Positions 1-5,458 of a DNA stretch of 5,458 nucleotides are shown here, piece after piece (the stretch's first letter is position 1; each line of letters begins with the position of its first letter). The DNA lies in contig CAYTLQ010000310.1 in the NCBI GenBank assembly GCA_964438715.1, positions 1 to 5,458 of the forward strand, in the 5' to 3' direction. This DNA comes from CAYTLQ01 sp964438715 (GTDB lineage Bacteria > Bacteroidota > Ignavibacteria > Ignavibacteriales > Ignavibacteriaceae). Both the position numbers and the translations under genes were made by a program. A model generated the notes under the pieces. That model saw only the letters and a list, made by a program, of their open reading frames with translations, ran no database searches and was not told where the DNA came from.

Positions 1-89
1 AAGAATTAAGAAAAATTCATTCTGAAATGTTCTTTCAAAGAAATATAAAATTAAATTACACTATTTAGAAATTTTAATAAAGAATTTTT

Positions 90-93
90 AAGG
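90..93 (+). promoter_or_regulatory. Possible Shine-Dalgarno AAGG for the saccharopine dehydrogenase gene
   Basis: AAGG lies 6 nt before the ATG at 100, a suitable spacing. It is the only plausible Shine-Dalgarno match in the window; the other starts have A-rich leaders without one. It supports the ATG at 100 over the out-of-frame ATG at 96, which would be only 2 nt from it. Confidence 0.4.
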
Positions 94-99
94 TAATGT

Positions 100-1227
100 A
101 TGAAGATAACCGTTTTTGGTGCCGGTATGGTAGGAAGGGCAATTGTAACAGATCTTGCAAAATTTCATACAGTTACCGTGATTGATAAAAATGATGAAAA
201 CCTACGCAAGATGCCGGAGTCAGAGAAAATAATAAAATTTGAAGGGGATGTTTTTGATGATAATTTTATTGAAAAGGTGAGTAAGGAGGCTGATTTACTC
301 ATTGGAGCGGTACCGGGATTTTTAGGATATGCGCTTCTTAAGAAATTAATACAATTAAAAAAGAACATAGTTGATATATCATTTTTTCCGGAGGACACCG
401 TTGAACTTAATACAATGGCTCAAAAGGCCGGAGTAACAGTTGTTTATGATTGTGGTGTTGCGCCCGGGCTGAGCAATATCATACTAGCTGCAAACCTTCT
501 CACAGTAAAAGTTGACTCGTACGCGTGTTATGTTGGTGGACTTCCGTTCAAGAGGTTGTACCCTCACGACTACAAGGCTCCTTTTTCAGCTATCGATGTT
601 ATTGAAGAATATACAAGACCTGCACGACTCATAGAAAACGGAAAAATCGTAGTTAAACCGGCGCTTTCAGACAGGGAATACATTGATATTGAACCTGTGG
701 GAACATTGGAGGCATTCAATACTGATGGATTGCGCTCATTACTTAATATTGGTGGTATCTCCGAAATGAAAGAAAAAACATTACGATATCCGGGACATAT
801 AGAAAAAATAATTTTACTGCGCGATATGGGATTTTTTAGTGAACAGCCTGTTGAGGTACAAGGAATGAAGTTGAAACCACTCGATGTAACTGCCTCAATA
901 CTTCTGCCCCAATGGAAATATGAAAGTGAAGAGGATGAGTTCACTGCTATGTTAATAAATATAGAAGGAAGTAAAGAAGGTCGAAGAATTCGGCGGCAAT
1001 ATTATCTTTTTGACCGGTTCAATCGTAATGATGGTTATTCATCAATGGCGAGAACAACCGGTTACACATGTACTGCTGTGGCTGAATTAATGTTATCAGG
1101 TGCAATTGAAAAAAAAGGGGTTCTGGCTCCTGAAAATATTATAACAAATTTGGCAAATTATGATAAAATTATAGCACACCTTGCTCAAAGAGGAGTAATG
1201 CTTAATGTGACTGAACAATTTATTTAG
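100..1227 (+). CDS. Saccharopine dehydrogenase family protein, probable L-lysine 6-dehydrogenase-like oxidoreductase
   Basis: Predicted cytoplasmic NAD(P)-dependent oxidoreductase of 375 aa. The N-terminus is a Rossmann fold with GAGMVG at residues 7-12. Asp29 closes the second strand (TVIDK), which favours NAD over NADP. DCGVAPGLSN at 117-126, TLRYPGH at 227-233 and the C-terminal TTGYTCTAVAELMLSG (319-334) followed by GVLAPE (340-345) are hallmarks of the family that contains bacterial lysine 6-dehydrogenase and saccharopine reductase. The length fits lysine 6-dehydrogenases (about 370-390 aa) and is short for carboxynorspermidine dehydrogenase. Family membership is clear. The substrate is inferred: lysine, saccharopine or a related amino acid. 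The ATG at 100 is chosen because it starts the first Rossmann strand directly and follows AAGG by 6 nt; an ATG at 96 is in another frame. The gene converges on the DUF5916 gene with a 1-nt gap. No partner gene of a lysine pathway is visible in the window. Confidence 0.88.
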   Translation: MKITVFGAGMVGRAIVTDLAKFHTVTVIDKNDENLRKMPESEKIIKFEGDVFDDNFIEKVSKEADLLIGAVPGFLGYALLKKLIQLKKNIVDISFFPEDTVELNTMAQKAGVTVVYDCGVAPGLSNIILAANLLTVKVDSYACYVGGLPFKRLYPHDYKAPFSAIDVIEEYTRPARLIENGKIVVKPALSDREYIDIEPVGTLEAFNTDGLRSLLNIGGISEMKEKTLRYPGHIEKIILLRDMGFFSEQPVEVQGMKLKPLDVTASILLPQWKYESEEDEFTAMLINIEGSKEGRRIRRQYYLFDRFNRNDGYSSMARTTGYTCTAVAELMLSGAIEKKGVLAPENIITNLANYDKIIAHLAQRGVMLNVTEQFI

Positions 1228-1228
1228 T

Positions 1229-3463
1229 TTACAATAGCGTCCACAGATATTGGATTTTAAGAAAATACTGCCTTTCTGATTGTATCCATCGGTCTTGTTT
1301 ATCAAATTCCCTGAGATTGTTTGTAGAGCCAATATAAAAAATAGTAAAGGCATTTAATTTATAGCTAAACAAGGGGAACAAGTTGATAGATTTTTCGAAT
1401 GAATTATATTCGCTTATCATTCGAAGGTATGATTCTTCACTAAACTGGTAAGTAGTGGTATTACGAAGAATGTAACCATCGTAAAAGAGTTCCCCTGTGT
1501 TTATATCAGATAACCGTGAGCGCCCAAAATCGAAACCGGACTGAAATTGGTCGCTTATCTTGATTGTTACCCAGACATCAAGGTTGTGGCCTCTGCCGGT
1601 TTTGGGATTATCGGATCGATAAATAAATTTACCAAAATCGCTATCAAATCCGATAGCAAGGGCATCCGATGGCCTGGCATTTACTTCAAACATGTAGCGA
1701 AATATATTGGAAAATGATTGACCTTTGAATTGCTCAGCATTAATCGGCAAAACACCGGCAAAAGTTCTTATCTGACCTTTGAAAACAGTATTAACTCCAA
1801 CTACCAACCAATTATCTTTGCGGACATGCGAGTGATTAAAAGCTAATCCGTAACGGGCAAAGATATACGAGTTTGTTACTACCGACTCCTCGGGATAAAT
1901 AGTATAAGCATTTTCCACTTCAATACTGCGAGTATTATTTTTTGTCATAAATCCCATTTGCGACTGATGAAGGGGTGAAATGTCTCGGTAGCTCATTTCG
2001 AAATAATGGTTTCTGCTTGAACGCTTAAAATCTAATCTGAGAGCTGTGCCACTGAATTTTTCACCATTAAAGGCGGCATTATATTGTGTACTGCCGAATT
2101 TCCTTGAGCTATTAAAGATATTCGAATCGGAAACTTCTTCAGTATTGGAAAACAGAAACAGTCCCCTTATGTAATACTGCTTCTCGAAGAGATAATTCCA
2201 GTCAATTCCGGCGTTGTAATTATGCCCGCCGGAAAGATCTCTCGTGGTAATAATAGCGCCGAAGTAGGAGTCTTCAGCAAAATCATATCGTGCCCGTAAA
2301 ATGTTGCTAAAACTTTTTTCTGAGGATGAGATAGTAGAACTTCCTTCTTCTCCCGGAACAATAAAAAGCGTATTTCTGTCATAAGCAGTTAAAAGAGCAT
2401 AAGATACTTTTTCTTGCTTTCCGGTAATCTTTGCCGCATAAAGCGGATTATTGATAAGTCGGGTATAAAATACACTCATTCCACTGCGGAATAATTCGAT
2501 CCCTTCAAGAAAGAATGGTCTTTTCTCTTCATAGTAAAGGGAAAATGTACTATTGACGCTTATTTGCTGTGCATCGCTTTCAACTTGTGAAAAATCCGGA
2601 TTCACCACTCCTTCCATGGTCATAGATGAAGATGGGTTGACTTTAAACCCGGCGCCAATCCGTCCCTTCAGATCTTCGTTGAAAAATCCTTTATCAGGAT
2701 CATCTGAATCCTCTAATCGGGCGCTTTGAAATCCTATTGCATAAGGTAAAATCTCAGCTGAAATATTATGGGGAATATCCGAAAGACCGATCAGCTTTCC
2801 ACTTTGACACATAAAGCAGGGATTGTTTCTATCCGATGGTGTCCAGAAATAAACATATCGGTTTTCCCTGGGAAAAATTCTTCCTGCTTGTAATGCCCAT
2901 ATCGGTGAATCGGAATCAGGGAATTTAATTGACTTAAACGGAATTGCCATTTCAACGGTGTATCCTGTTTCTGTTCTTTCAGCGGCTGAATACCAGATAA
3001 TATCAAAACCGGGGTCTTCATTATTTCCTGTCCGAAGCAGATCTCCCTGAATTCCGTATGGGTTGACTAATAGTTCATAGGTTCGTTGATTATCGGAGTA
3101 TGTATCAAGTAAAATAATCACAAAATCATCATTAAAAATTTTATCTCTGTCGGTAACGGTAGCTCGTATTTCTGAAGGATTAGGATCGAAACATCTGAAG
3201 GCAAAGTAAAGATATTCATCATTGTATAAAGTAAAAAATATTGTTTCTGCCCTTGGTACCGTGTTCTCCCCGGGTTCAATTTCAAAACCAATAGTATATC
3301 GTTTTGCAGTTGACCACTCAGATTCATCTAGTTTGCCGTCAATTTTCAGTTGGGTGTTAATGCGTTGTGTTTCTGCTTTATAGTTACCCTTATCATCCGA
3401 TTCTTTTGCAAATATATTTCCTCCTAAAATGCAGATGAAAAAAATTGTAGCGGCAATATTCAT
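1229..3463 (-). CDS. DUF5916 outer-membrane protein with N-terminal CBM9-like domain
   Basis: Predicted secreted envelope protein of 744 aa, function unknown. Residues 1-19 form a signal peptide (MNIAATIFFICILGGNIFA), which sets the start at 3463. The open frame runs to an ATG at 3580, but the extra 39 residues look non-coding and would overlap the upstream gene. Residues about 35-225 form a CBM9-like beta-sandwich opening with IDGKLDESEW (41-50). The DUF5916 signature follows: VNPDFSQVESDAQQ (287-300), then EKRPFFLEG (313-321). The rest is rich in alternating aromatic and polar strands and ends YFLKIQYLWTLL, as expected of an outer-membrane beta-barrel. In Bacteroidota such proteins are usually annotated as hypothetical or carbohydrate-binding family 9-like; glycan binding is inference only. 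A Cys pair (Cys216, Cys219) lies late in the N-terminal domain. The signal peptide has no basic residue in its n-region. The gene follows the dehydrogenase gene by 103 bp on the same strand, and its leader contains a 10-bp inverted repeat. Confidence 0.87.
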   Translation of the reverse strand: MNIAATIFFICILGGNIFAKESDDKGNYKAETQRINTQLKIDGKLDESEWSTAKRYTIGFEIEPGENTVPRAETIFFTLYNDEYLYFAFRCFDPNPSEIRATVTDRDKIFNDDFVIILLDTYSDNQRTYELLVNPYGIQGDLLRTGNNEDPGFDIIWYSAAERTETGYTVEMAIPFKSIKFPDSDSPIWALQAGRIFPRENRYVYFWTPSDRNNPCFMCQSGKLIGLSDIPHNISAEILPYAIGFQSARLEDSDDPDKGFFNEDLKGRIGAGFKVNPSSSMTMEGVVNPDFSQVESDAQQISVNSTFSLYYEEKRPFFLEGIELFRSGMSVFYTRLINNPLYAAKITGKQEKVSYALLTAYDRNTLFIVPGEEGSSTISSSEKSFSNILRARYDFAEDSYFGAIITTRDLSGGHNYNAGIDWNYLFEKQYYIRGLFLFSNTEEVSDSNIFNSSRKFGSTQYNAAFNGEKFSGTALRLDFKRSSRNHYFEMSYRDISPLHQSQMGFMTKNNTRSIEVENAYTIYPEESVVTNSYIFARYGLAFNHSHVRKDNWLVVGVNTVFKGQIRTFAGVLPINAEQFKGQSFSNIFRYMFEVNARPSDALAIGFDSDFGKFIYRSDNPKTGRGHNLDVWVTIKISDQFQSGFDFGRSRLSDINTGELFYDGYILRNTTTYQFSEESYLRMISEYNSFEKSINLFPLFSYKLNAFTIFYIGSTNNLREFDKQDRWIQSERQYFLKIQYLWTLL

Positions 3464-3475
3464 TATAGATCTTTC

Positions 3476-3510
3476 AATTAGATTTGAAGTATTAATGTAG
3501 AAATCTAATT
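3476..3510. repeat. Perfect 10-bp inverted repeat in the leader of the DUF5916 gene
   Basis: Arms AATTAGATTT (3476-3485) and AAATCTAATT (3501-3510) are exact reverse complements separated by 15 nt. The proximal arm ends 12 nt before the start codon at 3463, so the repeat sits in the 103-bp gap between two same-strand genes. It could be an operator for a dimeric regulator or a weak RNA hairpin beside the ribosome entry site. The stem is AT-rich and no U-tract follows directly, so it does not look like a Rho-independent terminator for the dehydrogenase gene. The function is inferred. Confidence 0.55.
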
Positions 3511-3566
3511 CAGAAGTTAAACAAGTTGCACTACAAAACGGACTAACGGCATAATTCAGGGATGAG

Positions 3567-4556
3567 CTATTTATTGGCATTGAGAACTGGTATGTTTACC
3601 GGATGCGGCGGTCTATTGCCTGAGAGTACTTCAATAACATTTATTGCTGCAATTTCAGACATCCTGTTTCTGGTTTCGAGTGTTGCACTTCCCGTGTGAG
3701 GTGCCAACACTACATTATCCAGCGTGAAAAGTTCTTTATTTACCATTGGCTCATTTTCATATACATCAAATCCGGCTCCAAATATTTTTCTTTTCTTAAG
3801 AATTTGTATTAGCGCCTTCTCGTCCAGAATTTCACCTCTGGCAGTATTGATAAGAATTGCCGAGGGTTTCATCAGTCTCAACATTTCTTTATTGATTATT
3901 TTGGTTGTTGAGGTATGCAGAGGTAAATGAAGAGAAATAATATCGGCTGTTTTCATTAACACGGGAAGAGATTTTCTGCGGGCCTTCAATTTTTCTTCTA
4001 TGAAAGGATTTCGCGATCTGTTGAAATAGATTATCGTAAGGCCAAAAGCAGAAGCTCGTTCAGGAACTGCGGTACCGATTCTTTCTGCTCCGACAATACC
4101 CAGAGTTTTGCCTTTAAGTTCCGCACCAAGGAGTAAGTCCGGTTTCCAACCTGTGAACCTGCCATCCCGCATAAAACGATCACCCTCGGTAATTCTTCTG
4201 GCAACGGCAAGTATTAATGCCATAGTGAGGTCTGCAGTAGCATCTGTCAGCACACCAGGAGTGTTGGTTACCCAAATTCCTTTCTGAGCGGCATATTGTA
4301 CATCGATGTTATTGAAACCCACGGCATAATTCGAAATAACTTTACACTTTTTCAGTGCATCCAGTATTTTTGGGTTTATTTTGTCACTTAGTAAAGTAAT
4401 CAGGCCGTCTGCTTTTTTTGCAATTCTTAAAAAATCCTCCTCAGACCACTGTTCCCCGGAGGAATTTACAGCAACTCTAAACCCTTTACTTTTGAGTAAT
4501 TTTATTCCCGATAAGGGAATTTTTTGAGAAACATAAATGTTTATATCTTTAGGCAT
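3567..4556 (-). CDS. D-isomer-specific 2-hydroxyacid dehydrogenase (glyoxylate/hydroxypyruvate reductase type)
   Basis: Predicted cytoplasmic enzyme of 329 aa, the normal family length, reducing a 2-keto acid such as glyoxylate or hydroxypyruvate to the D-hydroxyacid. The N-terminal catalytic half includes NYAVGFNNID (76-85) and TPGVLTDATADL (99-110). The nucleotide-binding domain follows, and the C-terminal helix returns to the catalytic domain. The catalytic triad is intact: Arg240 in INTARGE, Glu269 in YENEP, His287 in APHTGSAT. The cofactor loop reads VGAERIG (155-161): Glu158 replaces the second Gly of GxGxxG. The second strand ends in FNRSR (178-182) rather than an acidic residue, which suggests NADPH. 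The exact substrate is not resolved. The ATG at 4556 begins strand one within three residues and has no visible Shine-Dalgarno. The gene is divergent from the B12-binding gene and lies upstream of the DUF5916 gene on the same strand. Confidence 0.9.
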   Translation of the reverse strand: MPKDINIYVSQKIPLSGIKLLKSKGFRVAVNSSGEQWSEEDFLRIAKKADGLITLLSDKINPKILDALKKCKVISNYAVGFNNIDVQYAAQKGIWVTNTPGVLTDATADLTMALILAVARRITEGDRFMRDGRFTGWKPDLLLGAELKGKTLGIVGAERIGTAVPERASAFGLTIIYFNRSRNPFIEEKLKARRKSLPVLMKTADIISLHLPLHTSTTKIINKEMLRLMKPSAILINTARGEILDEKALIQILKKRKIFGAGFDVYENEPMVNKELFTLDNVVLAPHTGSATLETRNRMSEIAAINVIEVLSGNRPPHPVNIPVLNANK

Positions 4557-4578
4557 AATGTTTTATAATTTTCACTTT

Positions 4579-4600
4579 TTCTTCTTCAAATTAAGAAGAA
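4579..4600. promoter_or_regulatory. 8-bp inverted repeat in the divergent intergenic region, possible operator
   Basis: TTCTTCTT (4579-4586) and AAGAAGAA (4593-4600) are perfect reverse complements with a 6-nt spacer (CAAATT). They fill the middle of the 56-bp gap (4557-4612) between the divergent dehydrogenase and B12-binding genes, where both promoters must lie unless they extend into coding sequence. Symmetry in a shared divergent promoter fits an operator. Low complexity makes chance a real alternative. On the minus strand TTAATTTG (4594-4587) matches the Bacteroidota -7 box at 7 of 8 positions, but no suitably spaced TTG precedes it. Confidence 0.35.
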
Positions 4601-4612
4601 TATTACAATGTT

Positions 4613-5254
4613 ATGATTTTAGAATCTGTTTATCTCGAATATCTGGATGCATTACTCGCAGGAGACAAAGCTACCTGTAATAGGATTATTGACGAGTTGT
4701 TGCAACAGGGAACCAGCATCAGAGAAATATATGTTGATTTATTTCAAAAAACCATGTACCGGATTGGCAAGCTGTGGGAAGAAAACAGAATCAGTATTGC
4801 CGATGAGCACATGGCCTCACAAATAACGGAAAACCTTATAAACAGAATTCCCGTCAGGCCAAATGAAGGAAAATCGTACAGTGCGCTGGTCAGTTGCATT
4901 GATAAAGAATTCCATCAAATAGGGGCGAAAATGGTAGCACATATCTTCGAACTGAACGGATGGAAAACATATTTTCTTGGTACCAATACCCCTACAAAAG
5001 AAATAGTCAAATTTGTTACAGAAAAAAATCCTGATGTAGTTGCGCTTTCATTTGGGTTTTATATGAATTTTCTGAGGTTTTTTGAAGTTATTAATCAAAT
5101 TCGTAAATCCTCACCTGAAGTTGTGATTTTTGTAGGGGGACAAGGAATTAACGAGGAATTGAGAGAGCAAATTGCGAGAGACTATACCGGCATTCACTAC
5201 TTCCCAACCATAAAAGAAGTGGATGATGCTCTTGCAAAATATCCGAACATTTAA
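4613..5254 (+). CDS. Stand-alone CarH/LitR-like cobalamin-binding sensor protein
   Basis: Predicted soluble protein of 213 aa. Residues about 1-85 form the four-helix B12-binding cap (B12-binding_2 type). Residues about 87-213 form the Rossmann B12-binding domain. The cap carries Trp55, nine residues, then Glu65-His66, the W-x9-EH motif of adenosylcobalamin photoreceptors of the CarH/LitR group. The Rossmann domain has E-F-H-Q-I-G at 99-104, the E-x-H-x-x-G form in which His101 should be the lower axial cobalt ligand, then FLGTNTP (121-127), LSFGF (145-149) and VGGQG (174-178) for the nucleotide tail. The N-terminal MerR DNA-binding domain of CarH is absent: the protein begins directly in cap helix one. 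Any output must therefore go through a partner or a non-DNA mechanism. The position after Trp55 is Glu56, whereas Thermus CarH has the His that binds cobalt after illumination. A cobalamin carrier for a methyltransferase is the main alternative. The gene is divergent from the 2-hydroxyacid dehydrogenase gene. Confidence 0.88.
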   Translation: MILESVYLEYLDALLAGDKATCNRIIDELLQQGTSIREIYVDLFQKTMYRIGKLWEENRISIADEHMASQITENLINRIPVRPNEGKSYSALVSCIDKEFHQIGAKMVAHIFELNGWKTYFLGTNTPTKEIVKFVTEKNPDVVALSFGFYMNFLRFFEVINQIRKSSPEVVIFVGGQGINEELREQIARDYTGIHYFPTIKEVDDALAKYPNI

Positions 5255-5300
5255 TCCTTGTTACAGCAGTTTTTTTACAAAGTAAAATATATCCCGTTAA

Positions 5301-5334
5301 TTGCATTTAATACCTTCGAAAATTCTTACCTTTG
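5301..5334 (+). promoter_or_regulatory. Bacteroidota-type promoter for the glycosyltransferase gene
   Basis: TACCTTTG at 5327-5334 is a perfect match to the TAnnTTTG -7 element of the Bacteroidota housekeeping sigma factor. A TTG at 5301-5303 lies 23 nt upstream, at the long edge of the spacing reported for flavobacterial promoters. Transcription would begin near 5340, leaving a leader of roughly 15 nt before the ATG at 5355. This suggests the last gene is transcribed separately from the B12-binding gene, although read-through is possible because no terminator is visible between them. Confidence 0.65.
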
Positions 5335-5354
5335 TAAACTAAAAACTTTTGATA

Positions 5355-5458
5355 ATGTCGCAACAGTATAAAATAATCATTGTCGGTCCTGCTTATCCTT
5401 ATCGCGGGGGCAATTCGCTTTTTGTTTCACATTTGTATGACTTATTGAAAGAAGAGTT
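5355..5458 (+). CDS. Probable glycosyltransferase (GT-B fold), N-terminal fragment
   Basis: The frame opens at ATG 5355 and stays open for 34 codons to the window edge, so the gene is cut by the window and not broken. The translation starts MSQQYKIIIVGPAYPYRGGN, followed by SLFVSHLYDLLKEE. A first beta strand running into GPAYPYRGG, then a helix, is the usual start of GT4-type glycosyltransferases in Bacteroidota, where the glycine-rich turn lies near the nucleotide-sugar and acceptor cleft. The enzyme would transfer a sugar in cell-surface glycan or polysaccharide synthesis. Donor and acceptor cannot be read from this fragment. The well-placed TACCTTTG promoter 20 nt upstream supports this start; there is no Shine-Dalgarno, as is common in the phylum. 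Confidence 0.7.
   Translation, partial: MSQQYKIIIVGPAYPYRGGNSLFVSHLYDLLKEE

Noticed and set aside
30..42. Short palindrome TTCTTT-C-AAAGAA upstream of the first gene.
   Set aside because: Six-bp AT-rich arms with a one-base centre are expected by chance in DNA of this composition, and no promoter box is aligned with it.
1096..1353. 85-codon minus-strand frame across the convergent junction, and the other 68-124 codon frames inside the large genes.
   Set aside because: They lie antisense or out of frame within well-supported genes, have no recognisable domain, and show low-complexity shadow translations.
3500..3539. Candidate minus-strand promoter for the DUF5916 gene (TAGATTTC with an upstream TTG).
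   Set aside because: The last base of the -7 box does not match, and the available TTG triplets are 14 or 26 nt away, outside the usual 17-23 nt spacing.
4608..4616. Two-codon upstream ORF (ATG TTA TGA) whose stop overlaps the start of the B12-binding gene.
   Set aside because: Nine bases of AT-rich leader give this easily by chance, and there is no ribosome-binding signal to show it is translated.
5255..5300. Possible Rho-independent terminator after the B12-binding gene (T-run at 5270-5276).
   Set aside because: No GC-containing stem precedes the T-run; only a 4-bp TTGT/ACAA pairing flanks it.

Overview
The window is AT-rich bacterial chromosome and most likely comes from the Bacteroidota or a close relative such as Ignavibacteria. 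Three things point there. A DUF5916-type outer-membrane protein is present. Most genes lack a clear Shine-Dalgarno sequence. A perfect TAnnTTTG -7 box (TACCTTTG) sits in front of the last gene. The phylum call is inference; no rRNA or tRNA is present to confirm it. I see no mobile element, CRISPR array or tRNA.

Layout. (1) 100-1227, plus strand: a saccharopine dehydrogenase/lysine 6-dehydrogenase family oxidoreductase. (2) 1229-3463, minus strand: a secreted, CBM9-like plus DUF5916 outer-membrane protein. It meets gene 1 tail to tail with one base between the stop codons. Its true start is at 3463, not at the first in-frame ATG at 3580, because a signal peptide begins there. (3) 3567-4556, minus strand: a D-isomer-specific 2-hydroxyacid dehydrogenase of the glyoxylate/hydroxypyruvate reductase type, upstream of gene 2 in the same direction. 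Its nucleotide-binding loop carries Glu where the second Gly of GxGxxG is expected. (4) 4613-5254, plus strand: a stand-alone cobalamin-binding protein with the cap domain and Rossmann B12 domain of CarH/LitR photoreceptors but no MerR DNA-binding domain. It is divergent from gene 3 across a 56-bp gap holding an 8-bp inverted repeat. (5) 5355 to the window end, plus strand: the first 34 codons of a probable GT-B glycosyltransferase with its own Bacteroidota-type promoter.

The genes do not form one obvious pathway. Genes 1 and 3 are soluble dehydrogenases of amino-acid and hydroxyacid metabolism, gene 2 is a cell-envelope protein, gene 4 is a probable sensor, and gene 5 probably opens a polysaccharide or glycan locus that continues beyond the window. 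The most interesting item is gene 4. It keeps the W-x9-EH and E-x-H-x-x-G signatures of adenosylcobalamin light sensors, but lacks both the output domain and the His that caps cobalamin after illumination in Thermus CarH.
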